A stretch of 64,000 bases of DNA. It comes from Caulobacteraceae bacterium (GTDB lineage: Bacteria; Pseudomonadota; Alphaproteobacteria; Caulobacterales; Caulobacteraceae). The position numbers and the translations under genes were made by a program. The DNA is taken from assembly GCA_947475415.1 (NCBI GenBank), contig CANJLH010000003.1:1-64000 (forward strand). The letters are read 5' to 3'. The notes beneath the pieces are model-generated. The model searched no databases, was not told the origin of the DNA, and worked only from the letters and a program-made list of their open reading frames with translations. Below, in pieces: positions 1 through 8,069 of this stretch (positions are counted from its first letter, which is position 1; the number at the start of each line of letters is the position of its first letter).

Positions 1-180
1 GATGTGAGACCGGTCCGCGAAACCCATCCAGGCCAGCAGCCACATAAAGCTGCGCTACAGGCCGAACACATGGACGCAAGCGAACCCAACCCACGCCAAA
101 AGCCATCAAAATCCTCTTGCGAGACGGGGGCCATCCACACATGGGGTTGAAGTCCGCGCGTCCTTCCACCCGCTCCCCGC

Positions 181-298
181 TCATTCCCGCGAAGGCGGGA
201 ACCCAGGCTTGTTTGTTCGTTGCGGCCGAACCCCACCCCAAGGCCCCGGCCGAACTGTGCAAACCCAAAAACCTGGGTCCCGGCCTGCGCCGGGACGA
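181..298. repeat. REP/BIME-like inverted repeat pair
   Basis: Two 27-bp arms, 181-207 and 272-298, are imperfect inverted copies of each other (about 20 of 27 positions agree). Each arm is itself a hairpin: CCCGC-gaag-GCGGG on the left and CCCGGC-ctgc-GCCGGG on the right, each flanked by a CCCAGG/CCTGGG end. This is the architecture of extragenic palindromic pairs that are common between genes in Caulobacterales. No protein-coding sense is visible in bases 1-400, and nothing else was recognised there. Confidence 0.75.
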
Positions 299-400
299 GC
301 GGAGAAAGATGAGGATCACCCCCTGTTTCGTGGGGTTCCTGGTCAATAAATCCCCCCAAATCTCTTGACTCCCACCCCGACCTATGTTCTCCATTTGTTC

Positions 401-913
401 ATGGCCGGCGCAGACGAAAACATCATCGAACGGCACGAGCTCTATCTCGATGAGCTGGCCAGGATGACGCTCGAGCTCGCCCGCGATCAGCAGCAGCGCG
501 CTTTGGAAACCGACAACCCGGAACAAGCCGCCATTTTCGGCCGGCTCTACAACGCCACCGCCCGGTCGCTGCGCCAGACCCTCGCCCTCAAGGCCCGCCT
601 CGACCGCGAATGCCGCCTCGCCAACCGCGAACGCCGGGAACAGTCCGCCGCGCGCAAGGCCCGCCGACCCGCCGCAAACCAGGCGTCACGCTGGACCGAG
701 GCCGAACGCCTCGACGCCGCGCGGGAACTGAACGGCGCAGGCCCGCCGCCCAGCTCCGCCCGCAAACCCTCAGCGGCAACGCTCGGACGACGCCGCTCTA
801 CCCGCCTAGCGCGGCTGTCCAGGCGCAGGCCAGTTCTGACAGGCGCTCGGGCGGGGTCCGCAGGAACCGGATGGCGAACCCCCGGATCAGGTCCCGGTCC
901 GCCGCGGCGGTGA
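401..913 (+). CDS. hypothetical protein, probably 3'-truncated or decayed
   Basis: The reading frame from ATG 401 begins with a plausible soluble helical segment: residues 1-75 are rich in Glu, Leu, Arg and Ala, with an ELYLDELARM-type start. It resembles small uncharacterised Caulobacterales proteins. After about residue 115 the composition turns into low-complexity Arg/Pro/Ser, and the frame runs 116 bases into the 3' end of the opposing kinase gene. I read the first half as genuine coding sequence and the tail as read-through after loss of the original end. It could also simply be spurious. It lies just after a palindromic repeat, a common place for gene debris. Confidence 0.35.
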   Translation: MAGADENIIERHELYLDELARMTLELARDQQQRALETDNPEQAAIFGRLYNATARSLRQTLALKARLDRECRLANRERREQSAARKARRPAANQASRWTEAERLDAARELNGAGPPPSSARKPSAATLGRRRSTRLARLSRRRPVLTGARAGSAGTGWRTPGSGPGPPRR

Positions 914-1805
914 TGTATTCCACCGGCGACTTGCCATCGACGCGGGCCAGCATCAACCCCGGCAGCAGGCTGGCGGCGCGGGCCTCGAAGTCGGCCTGTG
1001 GCTCCCAGTCGACAGTCGGCAGATAGGCCTCGGTGAAAGCGGCGAAACAGGCCTCAAGACCTGCCCGCGCGCGGGGAACGGCGAGCTGCTTCAGCATGAG
1101 GTGGTTCAGGCAAAAGGCCGCGTCGAAGGCCGGGTCGCCCCACCAGGCGGTCTCGGCGTCGAGGAAAACCGGGCCATCTGGACCGATCAGGATGTTCTTG
1201 GGACTTGCGTCGCCGTGGACCAGGGCCAGCCGCGTGGCCGCCGTGCGCCGGGCCAGGGCCTCCAGTTCGGCCGAAACTTCCGGCCGATTGCGAGCGGCGG
1301 CCAGCAGGTAGGCGTCGATGCGCAGGGCGTGGAAGATGGAGTCGGTGGGGAACTGGGCCGCGATATCCGGCGCGCTGGCCGTCGCGGCGTGGACGGCGGC
1401 CAGCCGCGCGCCCACCGCCGCGGCGCTCGCAGGCTCGGCGCGGCCGGCCATGAGTTGCGGCTTCCAGAGCGGATAGTCGTCCGGCGGCAGGAACGCCATG
1501 GCGAAACAACCCCGCGCCTCGTCCAGGGCCACCAGGGGCGGGGCGGCGCCGGGGACCAGCCGGCCCGCCAGCTCAAACCAGCGCCACTCGTAGAGGAACC
1601 GCGCCACCGGCGCGCGCCAATCGGCGGCCGTGCGCAGCTTGGCCAGGGGCCGCTTCAGGCAATAGCTGCGCGGGCCGGCGTCCAGCCGCCAGATCTCCGA
1701 GGAGACCCCGGCGTTGAGCGCCGTCCAGACCGGCGCCTCGCTGACCCGGACAAGCCCCGCGTCAAGGGCGAAGGCGGCGAGGTCCGGGTCCGGCGCGGCA
1801 TCCAC
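798..1805 (-). CDS. APH/choline-kinase family phosphotransferase
   Basis: A 335-residue protein of the aminoglycoside phosphotransferase/choline kinase fold. The catalytic loop LVHGDASPKNILIG lies near residue 197, with the Brenner-motif Asp and Asn in place, followed by FLDAETAWWGDP, the Mg-binding equivalent of DFG. A conserved Lys is visible in the N-lobe (CLKRPL). The substrate is not predictable: the family includes antibiotic, small-alcohol and sugar kinases, and resistance should not be inferred. Its start lies 3 bases from the stop of the upstream D-2-hydroxyacid dehydrogenase, so the three genes from 3688 down to 798 probably form one leftward transcript. Confidence 0.8.
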   Translation of the reverse strand: MDAAPDPDLAAFALDAGLVRVSEAPVWTALNAGVSSEIWRLDAGPRSYCLKRPLAKLRTAADWRAPVARFLYEWRWFELAGRLVPGAAPPLVALDEARGCFAMAFLPPDDYPLWKPQLMAGRAEPASAAAVGARLAAVHAATASAPDIAAQFPTDSIFHALRIDAYLLAAARNRPEVSAELEALARRTAATRLALVHGDASPKNILIGPDGPVFLDAETAWWGDPAFDAAFCLNHLMLKQLAVPRARAGLEACFAAFTEAYLPTVDWEPQADFEARAASLLPGLMLARVDGKSPVEYITAAADRDLIRGFAIRFLRTPPERLSELACAWTAALGG

Positions 1806-1808
1806 GGG

Positions 1809-2750
1809 TCAGTTGCAGCGGTGCAGCGGCGGCTGGCCCGCCAGCACCCGCACCACCTCCTGCGAGGCCCGCGTGCGCAGTTCGGCGATGGAGGTCGGAG
1901 AGGAAAAGGCCACGTGGGGGGTGAGGATCACATCGGGCCGCGCCACCAGGGCCGGCAGGGGGTTGGGCTCGCCTTCCGCCACGTCCAGGCCCGCGCCGCT
2001 CAGCCGCCCCGCCGCAAGCGCCTGGGTGAGAGCTACGCTGTCGACGATGCCTCCGCGACTGACATTGATCAGGAAGGCGCCGGGCTTCATCACGGCCAGG
2101 CGCGCCTCGTCGAACAGGTGGTGGGTCTCAGGGGTCAGCGGCAGGTTGATGATCACCACGTCGCTGGCCGCCAGCGCTTCGTCCAGTCGGGCCGACGGAT
2201 ACCCCGCCCCGCCACGGTAACTGCGGCTGTGGACCAGCACCTTCGCCTCCAGGGCGGCCGCCTTGGCGGCGGTTCGCTGGCCGATGGCGCCGAAACCCAG
2301 GACACCGACGGTGAGCGTGCTGACCCGGCGCAGGCTGGCGCCGGCCGGGTTCCAGGTTCCGCCCTTCACCTCGCGGTCCAGGGGGATCAGCCCGCGCGCC
2401 CAGGCCAGCATCAGGGCGATGGCGTGGTCCGACACCTCCTCGGCGCAGTAGTCGGGCACGTTGGTCACCGGCACGCCCCGCGCGGTGGCCGCCCCAACAT
2501 CGATATTGTCCAGCCCTACCCCCAGGCGCTGGATGATCCGCAGGTCGCGCGGGGTCGCGATGGCCTTGTCGCTGAGCGGCGCCCAGCAGGTCATGATCGC
2601 GGCCGGATCATTGGCCGCCACCAGGGCCTCGATATCCTCCGCGGTTCCGGGCACGTCACGGCCGGCGGCCAGGTCGTGGCCCGCCTCGGCCAGGATCTCG
2701 CGCTCCAGGTCGAGATCCGGCCAGGGATAGTCTGTAACGATAACCCTCAA
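1809..2750 (-). CDS. D-2-hydroxyacid dehydrogenase (TTG start)
   Basis: NAD-dependent D-isomer-specific 2-hydroxyacid dehydrogenase, 313 residues. The nucleotide-binding motif is GVLGFGAIGQRTA in the middle. It is followed by the three catalytic positions of the family: Arg in INVSRGGIVD, Glu in AEGEPNPLP and His in LTPHVAFSS. The frame is open upstream to 2903, but that part lies inside the preceding gene. The natural start is TTG at 2750, where TTG and the upstream TGA share bases (a TTGA-type overlap), giving the family-like N-terminus LRVIVTDYPWPDLD. This indicates translational coupling with the upstream paralogue. The substrate is unknown; phosphoglycerate or glyoxylate/hydroxypyruvate type are possible. 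Confidence 0.85.
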   Translation of the reverse strand: MRVIVTDYPWPDLDLEREILAEAGHDLAAGRDVPGTAEDIEALVAANDPAAIMTCWAPLSDKAIATPRDLRIIQRLGVGLDNIDVGAATARGVPVTNVPDYCAEEVSDHAIALMLAWARGLIPLDREVKGGTWNPAGASLRRVSTLTVGVLGFGAIGQRTAAKAAALEAKVLVHSRSYRGGAGYPSARLDEALAASDVVIINLPLTPETHHLFDEARLAVMKPGAFLINVSRGGIVDSVALTQALAAGRLSGAGLDVAEGEPNPLPALVARPDVILTPHVAFSSPTSIAELRTRASQEVVRVLAGQPPLHRCN

Positions 2751-3688
2751 TAGCCCGCCGCCAGATCGACTAGGTTGTTGAGCTGTTCGCCGGCGCGGAA
2801 CCGGGCGAGGTTTTCCAGAAAGGCGGCCGAGGCGCGGCCGGTCATGCCGGTCTGGGCGCGACCGGACATGTGGCAGGTCATGATGATGTTGGGCGTCGAC
2901 CACACAGGGTCGTCGGGGGGCGCGGGTTCGGGGTCGGTGACGTCCAGGAAAGCGCCGCCCAGGCGCTTTTCATTCACCGCCGCGATCAGGGCCGGCTGGT
3001 CGACCAGGGTCCCGCGGGCGATATTGATCAAAAACGCGCCGGGCTTCATCGCCGCAAGTTCGTCGGCCCCGATGATCCGCCGCGTCTCGTCGGTCGCCGG
3101 CGCCGCCAACACCACCCAATCGAACGCGCCAAGCCGGGCCTGCCAATCCCTCGGCCCCAGCATGCCGGGCTCCCCCGATGGCGTGCGCCGAACGGCGGTG
3201 ACCTCCACGCCCAAGCCCTCCAGGCCCTTGCCGATCAGCCGCCCGATGGCGCCGTATCCGATCACCAGCGCCTTGGAACCCATCAGTTCCACGCGCCCAG
3301 GCGCGCTGTACGACCAGACCCTGGACTTCTGGATGTCCAGCACCGCGGGCAGGTTCTTGGCGAGCGCCAGCACGCCCATAATGGCGTACTCCGAGACCGG
3401 ATTGGAGTTCAGCCCAGGTCCGTTGGTGAAGGCGATGCCACGCGCGGCGAACAGGTCTAGCGGATATGGCCCCACGCCCGCGATCAAGGTGAAGACCCAT
3501 TTCAGGTCACGCCCGGCCTCGACAATGCGGCGTAGAGCGGCGGCGTCGGTAAAATCCAGCCAGGCGGCGTCCGCGCCAGCCACGGCCGCCTCGGCGGATT
3601 CGGCGTCCCGGTGCCAGGCCACCTGCAGGTCCTGCGGCAGGCCTGGCTCAAGCAAGCGGCGCGTATGTTCAGGCAGGGCGAGCTTCAT
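2747..3688 (-). CDS. D-2-hydroxyacid dehydrogenase
   Basis: A second NAD-dependent D-2-hydroxyacid dehydrogenase, 313 residues from the Met of MKLALPEHTRR; the frame is open to 3739 without family-like sequence. The dinucleotide-binding motif is LVIGYGAIGRLIG. The catalytic Arg is in INIARGTLVD, the Glu in DPEPAPPDDP and the His in TCHMSGRAQ. It is the same size as the next gene and probably arose from an older duplication, although the two sequences have diverged well beyond a recent copy. As first gene of the pair it is translationally coupled to the downstream TTG-started gene. Confidence 0.85.
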   Translation of the reverse strand: MKLALPEHTRRLLEPGLPQDLQVAWHRDAESAEAAVAGADAAWLDFTDAAALRRIVEAGRDLKWVFTLIAGVGPYPLDLFAARGIAFTNGPGLNSNPVSEYAIMGVLALAKNLPAVLDIQKSRVWSYSAPGRVELMGSKALVIGYGAIGRLIGKGLEGLGVEVTAVRRTPSGEPGMLGPRDWQARLGAFDWVVLAAPATDETRRIIGADELAAMKPGAFLINIARGTLVDQPALIAAVNEKRLGGAFLDVTDPEPAPPDDPVWSTPNIIMTCHMSGRAQTGMTGRASAAFLENLARFRAGEQLNNLVDLAAGY

Positions 3689-3767
3689 GGCGGTCGGTCT
3701 CGGTTCGCCCGCGGCGGGCGGGCGTCCGCGTTTCACCAAGCCATGGCGCGCCGGTCAAGCTGCGCGA

Positions 3768-4688
3768 TCAAGCGCTGGCCGATGCCCGCACCCTCCGCGA
3801 TGGCGAAGTTTTCGCCTTCAGCCAGGCTGCGAGTTGTTCCGGCTCCAAACGCCGCGCCCAGATCTGACGCTCCGGAAACGGCATTGCGTCACCGTAGGGC
3901 TGGTTCAGCATCACCACCCTCTGCTGGGGATTGATCAGACTGGCCCATGCGGACAGGTGCGAGGCCGTACGGATGCTGGCCCCGCACTTCGCCATGATCA
4001 GCAGGGTGATCGCCGCCTCCTGCGCCAACCGGCGGCGGTCCGTCGCCGCCATCAATGCAGGTCGGCCGCCCGTGAAAATCTCTTGGCAGGGAAACACCAC
4101 CAACCGATCTGCGAACTCCGTGGCCCGGGCCGCCGCGATCAACTCGGGTTCGTCGCTGGTGAGGAATATGCGCGCCTGGGGAGCGGCCCGCGCCGCCAGC
4201 CGCACCGCGGCGAACAAGGTCTTCCAGTCGACCCGCGGCGCCTCAATATCCTTGTCCGTTCCCCGGAAGTGCACCGCGATAGACGTCGCATCCAGGCCAT
4301 GGGCCACGGCGAAGGCGTCCGCCTCCCGCACCACGGTCTCGTCAAAGGTCACGAACCTGCGCATGGCGGTCGCGGCCTGCTCCAAGGTGGGTTCGGAATC
4401 CAAATCAGCCAGACGGTAGTCCAGTCCAGTGCCGATCTTCACCCTTGGCCGGAAGGCGACCGGTTCCACCCCACGGGGGCGCAGCCGAAACACCGTGTCG
4501 AACCAGTCGCGCTCGCCAGCGGCGAGGTAGGCCGGACTGCTGAATCGGATATGCGGTCGAAGCCGCCTGCCGTGGCAATAGTGCAGCAGCACGGCCAGGT
4601 GCGACATGGTCTTCCCCAGACCCATCGCGTTGTCGAATTCAAGATCAACCGCGCCTCGACTTGCTGCGACAGCCAACCGCAGTCGCAT
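3768..4688 (-). CDS. fucosyltransferase-like (NodZ/alpha-1,6-FucT type) protein
   Basis: A 306-residue protein starting at MRLRLAVAASRGAVDL; the frame continues to 4886 but with no family-like sequence. An N-terminal segment DNAMGLGKTMSHLAVLLHYC resembles the glycine-rich start of a GT-B nucleotide-sugar fold. The most informative motif is VHFRGTDKD near residue 145, close to the H-x-R-x-TD motif I of the NodZ/FUT8 fucosyltransferases. FLTSDEPELI follows, where these enzymes have a TDD/SDD motif. No signal peptide or membrane segment is seen, and no nod, capsule or lipopolysaccharide genes are nearby, so donor and acceptor are unknown. Confidence 0.55.
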   Translation of the reverse strand: MRLRLAVAASRGAVDLEFDNAMGLGKTMSHLAVLLHYCHGRRLRPHIRFSSPAYLAAGERDWFDTVFRLRPRGVEPVAFRPRVKIGTGLDYRLADLDSEPTLEQAATAMRRFVTFDETVVREADAFAVAHGLDATSIAVHFRGTDKDIEAPRVDWKTLFAAVRLAARAAPQARIFLTSDEPELIAAARATEFADRLVVFPCQEIFTGGRPALMAATDRRRLAQEAAITLLIMAKCGASIRTASHLSAWASLINPQQRVVMLNQPYGDAMPFPERQIWARRLEPEQLAAWLKAKTSPSRRVRASASA

Positions 4689-4997
4689 ACGCCGCGTCGC
4701 GTGACCCACGGCCGCCAACGGCCCACGAAGTGTAATTGGCGCGTATGCGCCGCCGCGCCCGCCTGCGCGAGTCTCCCACACTCCTTGAGACATTTCCCCA
4801 GCCTTTAACTTCGGGTCCCTGGCGCTTGCACCCACGCCGATCGCCCTTTGCCCCCGATCCCGCCCTCGCGCGGGATACACTTGCAACGAACTGCACCGAC
4901 ATCAGCACGCCTGCTCCAGATCGGAACGGCAATTTAAAAGTCATGCAATTCCTGGACCGCAGCGGCAATTGCAGCGACGGGCTGCATGCGCGGGCGA
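4689..4997. other. intergenic, no gene recognised
   Basis: Between the fucosyltransferase-like start and tRNA-His. Open frames here on both strands are continuations or shadows without recognisable protein character. It presumably carries the promoter of the leftward gene; no convincing element was identified. Confidence 0.5.
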
Positions 4998-5074
4998 TGG
5001 TACCACCTCTCGGGCTCGAACCGAGGACCTCTAGATCCACAATCTAGCGCTCTAACCAACTGAGCTAAGGCGGC
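4998..5074 (-). tRNA. tRNA-His (GTG), lacking encoded G-1
   Basis: A 77-base cloverleaf on the minus strand with encoded CCA. The anticodon loop is TTGTGGA, closed by CTAGA/TCTAG. The acceptor stem is GCCGCCT paired with AGGTGGT, so position 1 pairs as G1:U72 and the discriminator is A73. The genomic base before G1 is C, so the G-1 found in nearly all other tRNA-His is not encoded. This matches the unusual tRNA-His described for an alphaproteobacterial clade that includes Caulobacter, and it supports the taxonomic call. Confidence 0.95.
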
Positions 5075-5148
5075 GTGTCGCGAAGGCGTGGTTCTAGTCG
5101 CACGGGGCGTTGCGATCAAGCCGCTGCGGCGACGGGATAACCGGACAG

Positions 5149-5181
5149 AAAAAAGCCCCGGAGGCTCGCGCCGCCGGGGCT
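5149..5181 (-). terminator. Rho-independent terminator of exbB-exbD-tonB
   Basis: Read on the minus strand, AGCCCCGG pairs with CCGGGGCT around a GC-rich loop and is followed by six T residues. It begins about 20 bases after the tonB stop codon, which fits the end of the leftward transport operon. Confidence 0.85.
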
Positions 5182-5200
5182 AATCATTCTCGTCAAACCC

Positions 5201-5902
5201 TTAGTCCTTTGGCAGCTGGAACCGGATGGGGATTGAGATACGTCCTCCCTCCACCGGAGCGCCATCCTTCGTCATCGGGCGCATCTTGAACAGTTTGCTC
5301 AAGCGCAATGCGGCGCTACCGAAGCCCATGTCAGCCGGGTCCTCAGCCGATATCGAGCAACCCTCAAGTGTACCCTTGGAACTGACCGAGCAGCTCAGTT
5401 GCACACGACCCGATGCTTCCATCCGCGCAGCCCGTTCCGGATAGTAGGTGGCGTAGTCATCGGCCCCTGGGCGGCGGGCCCAGTCCGGGTTCGTAATCAC
5501 CGAAGGCCGCGGCGGGGCTTCCGGCGGCGCGGGCGCCGGCGGCTTGGGCTCCTCGATCCGCTTCTCCACCGGCGGTACCGGAAGGGGCGGAATCGTCGGC
5601 GCATCTACGATTGCTGCCGGCGGCCTGGGCTGAAGCTTTGGCGGCGGCGGCGGCGGCACGTTCGGCGGCGGAGGCGGGGGCGGCGGAGGCGGGGGCGGCG
5701 GCACCGGCTTGATGATCGCCACATCCGTCACGTCGTCCGAGTATTCCTTGTACTTTACGTTGAATTTCGCCTTCCAGAAATACACGCCGATAGCGGCGTG
5801 AGCCAGGAGCGAAATCAGGATCGCGACCATCATGCCCTTGCTACGCTTGGGCTTGGGCACGTCGAACGGGTTGTGCGCCGGATGAAGGATGTCGTCAGCC
5901 AC
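5201..5902 (-). CDS. tonB: TonB energy transducer
   Basis: TonB couples the proton-motive force of ExbB/ExbD to outer-membrane receptors. It has 233 residues: a short cytoplasmic N-terminus, one membrane segment near residues 23-43 (MMVAILISLLAHAAIGVYFW), then a periplasmic Pro-rich linker with 13 consecutive prolines and a second run of six, and a C-terminal TonB domain ending RISIPIRFQL. The start is GTG 5902, not the longer frame: GGAGGAGG lies 5 bases upstream and the protein then begins VADDILHPAHNPFDV. This start sits inside the last codons of exbD. The polyproline run would be expected to need EF-P for efficient translation. Confidence 0.92.
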   Translation of the reverse strand: MADDILHPAHNPFDVPKPKRSKGMMVAILISLLAHAAIGVYFWKAKFNVKYKEYSDDVTDVAIIKPVPPPPPPPPPPPPPNVPPPPPPKLQPRPPAAIVDAPTIPPLPVPPVEKRIEEPKPPAPAPPEAPPRPSVITNPDWARRPGADDYATYYPERAARMEASGRVQLSCSVSSKGTLEGCSISAEDPADMGFGSAALRLSKLFKMRPMTKDGAPVEGGRISIPIRFQLPKD

Positions 5903-6350
5903 GCGGACCTCCTCCACCCTTCTTGTCCTCACCGACCAGGGCCACGCTGTAGAAACCGTTGTCCTGGAGCATGTTCATCACGCCCATGAAGTCCCCATAG
6001 AGGACATCCGTGTCGGCGCGGATGAAGATGCGCTCCTTGGTTGGACTGCGCTTGTCGCCGAGTTGCTTGCGCAGGTCATCACCCAGTGATGGCAGGTCCG
6101 TGCGGAAATCCTGAATGAACAGGTCGCCGTTCGGCTTGATCGAGATGTTGACCGGTTTAGGCGGGTTCGTGGAGGCTTTTGCGATCGCCGCCGGCAGCTG
6201 GACCTTGACGGTCACGGCTGCCAGAGGGGCCGCCACCATGAAGATGATCAGCAACACCAGCATAACGTCCACGAAGGGCGTCACATTGATGTCGGCGTTC
6301 GCCTCCACCGCGTACTTGCCACCCCCAGAACCTGAGAGTTTGGCGGCCAT
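5895..6350 (-). CDS. exbD: ExbD/TolR-family transport protein
   Basis: A 151-residue inner-membrane protein with one transmembrane helix near residues 28-48 (VMLVLLIIFMVAAPLAAVTV). It is preceded by the family motif DINVTPFVDVMLVLL, whose Asp (in FVDVM) is the proton-carrying residue. The rest is a periplasmic domain. The C-terminus is Gly/Lys-rich (KKGGGG), partly because the DNA there doubles as the tonB ribosome binding site. It overlaps tonB by 8 bases and follows exbB after 5 bases, so the three proteins are made from one message. Confidence 0.92.
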   Translation of the reverse strand: MAAKLSGSGGGKYAVEANADINVTPFVDVMLVLLIIFMVAAPLAAVTVKVQLPAAIAKASTNPPKPVNISIKPNGDLFIQDFRTDLPSLGDDLRKQLGDKRSPTKERIFIRADTDVLYGDFMGVMNMLQDNGFYSVALVGEDKKGGGGPRG

Positions 6351-6355
6351 GTGCG

Positions 6356-7300
6356 TTAGGCCCCCTTGTCGAGCTGCCGGGAGATGACGTTGGTCAGTTC
6401 AGCCACAAATCCTTCCGTCCGCGCGCCGAAGGCGGAAATACGGGTCTGGAAGTAGTTGTAGAAGATAACCGACGGGATAGCGGCGAACAGACCGAGCGCA
6501 GTCGCCAGCAGGGCCTCGGCGATGCCGGGCGCCACGACGGCCAGGTTGGTGGTGTTGGTGTTCGCAATCCCGATGAAGGAGTTCATGATCCCGTACACCG
6601 TACCGAACAGGCCGATGAACGGACCGTTGGAACCGACCGAGGCCAGGAACTGCATGCCGTTGGACATGCGCTTTCCGAGCGTCGCCTGCACCGCGCTCAC
6701 CGCAGAGTGGGTGCGGGTGATGGTGGACTCCCGATGCTCGCCGTTGATCTTCAGGCCGGCCTGACTGGAGATCTGGACCTCCTGCGCGGCGGCCGCGGCC
6801 ATATCGGCCAGCGGATTGCCCTCAAACTCTTCGGACATGGCGATCCGGGTCACGTCTGGAACCGACTTGGCGCTGCGGAAGGCTTCGATGAATGCGTCGG
6901 AGGTCTTGTTCAGGCCACTGAACTCAATGAGCTTCATGACCAGCAGGGTCCAGGTGAACAGAGACGCGATCACAAGACCGATCATGATGGCCTTAACGAT
7001 CGGCGTCGCGTCCAGGAACATGACCGCAGGCGTCAGCTTGCCGGCATGTTTCAACTGGGGCGGATCGCCATTGGCGGGCGCGGCCGGAGCGTCGGCGGCC
7101 GGGGCCGCAGCATCGGCGGCGGGCGCAGCGGCGTCAGCGGCCGGTGCGGCCGCATCTGCGGCGGGCGCAGCAGCGTCGGCGGGCGCAGCCGCAGCATCGG
7201 CGGCAGGCGCAGCCGGCTGAGCGAACGCCGGGGCGCTCGTCATCAGCGCAAGCGCACCGATGATCGCGAGGAAGGGGGTCGTCCGTTTTGTGTCGAGCAT
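6356..7300 (-). CDS. exbB: ExbB/TolQ/MotA-family proton channel with Ala/Pro-repeat leader
   Basis: ExbB forms the proton channel with ExbD. It has 314 residues. A cleavable signal peptide is likely (LAIIGALALMTSAPAFA, residues 11-27), followed by about 45 residues of near-perfect heptads PAADAAA. The channel part has three membrane segments, near residues 105-125, 220-240 and 265-285, with the typical GLFGTVYGIM and GIAEALLATALGL motifs. Signal-peptide-bearing ExbB with a low-complexity periplasmic extension is known in Proteobacteria. The repeat encodes an imperfect 21-bp tandem repeat that may vary in length between strains. First gene of the operon. Confidence 0.9.
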   Translation of the reverse strand: MLDTKRTTPFLAIIGALALMTSAPAFAQPAAPAADAAAAPADAAAPAADAAAPAADAAAPAADAAAPAADAPAAPANGDPPQLKHAGKLTPAVMFLDATPIVKAIMIGLVIASLFTWTLLVMKLIEFSGLNKTSDAFIEAFRSAKSVPDVTRIAMSEEFEGNPLADMAAAAAQEVQISSQAGLKINGEHRESTITRTHSAVSAVQATLGKRMSNGMQFLASVGSNGPFIGLFGTVYGIMNSFIGIANTNTTNLAVVAPGIAEALLATALGLFAAIPSVIFYNYFQTRISAFGARTEGFVAELTNVISRQLDKGA

Positions 7301-7929
7301 CTGTCGCCAGTTCCTGATTGGTCTAGCACGTTTGGACCGAGGGTCGTCGCGCGGAAGCGTCTCCCACCCTATTTGAATATGCCTGCCGGCCCACCCCGGT
7401 TTTCCCCCCGGTTAAGGCCGTCAGAACCGCTTTCGCTGCGCCGGCCCCGAAAATCCAGCTTCCAAATGGAATCCAGACACTCGACGGCGGCAGGCGACCC
7501 TACCTTCCAACCCGGAACGCAAGATCTTGCCGCGTGGTAAGCGTGCGGCTCGGGACCTTTGGCAATCCGGTGTTAAGGCGTCAAGAGGCGATCCTGAGCG
7601 CACAAGGCCGAGAAGAGCATGCCACTGTTGAGTTATGGCAACGCACAATGAGATTGCATTGGCTTCTCCGTAACCAAGCCACCCATCGGGCGGCAAATGT
7701 GCTGCATTGCAGCATGGCAATGATTTTCGTGGTCAAACCGGCTCCAGCTGACGCAACGTAAAGCGCCCAATATCTCTCAGATTGTAATTTAAACAATTCA
7801 CTTCTTAGGATTGAATTTTTATCTGGCGAGTGCGAACCTTGAGCCTCAAGGAAGAAATGACGCTGAGCGCCGAACGCATCGGCCGAATCCTGTCCACTTA
7901 CGCCTTCGTTCAAGCGGGGGTACGGGAAG
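7301..7929. other. intergenic region upstream of exbB
   Basis: About 630 bases between exbB and tRNA-Phe. The frames across it on either strand lack protein-like composition. It must contain the exbB promoter. I looked for a Fur-type palindrome near the exbB start and did not find a convincing one. The stretch around 7745-7830 is visibly more AT-rich. Confidence 0.5.
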
Positions 7930-8005
7930 TGGTGCCTGGGGGCGGATTCGAACCACCGACACGCGGATTTTCAATCCGCTGCTCTACCAACTGAGCTACC
8001 CAGGC
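7930..8005 (-). tRNA. tRNA-Phe (GAA)
   Basis: A 76-base cloverleaf on the minus strand with encoded CCA. The acceptor GCCTGGG pairs with CCCAGGC. The anticodon loop TTGAAAA is closed by GCGGA/TCCGC, giving anticodon GAA. The T-loop GTTCGAATC is intact and the discriminator is A. Confidence 0.96.
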
Positions 8006-8069
8006 GCCGACCATGATCGGGCGGGAGCCGGTCTATAGGTGAGCGGTCCTGCGAAGTCCAGATGCCCGG

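Noticed and set aside
117..368. Short frame with a PAKAGTQ-like stretch
   Set aside because: This peptide comes from translating the palindromic repeat, a known artefact of these elements.
1101..2753. 550-codon open frame on the plus strand
   Set aside because: Antisense shadow of the APH kinase and the first dehydrogenase; Gly/Arg/His-rich with no domain.
2775..4808. 677-codon open frame on the plus strand
   Set aside because: Antisense to the hydroxyacid dehydrogenase and fucosyltransferase-like genes, with low-complexity composition and no motifs.
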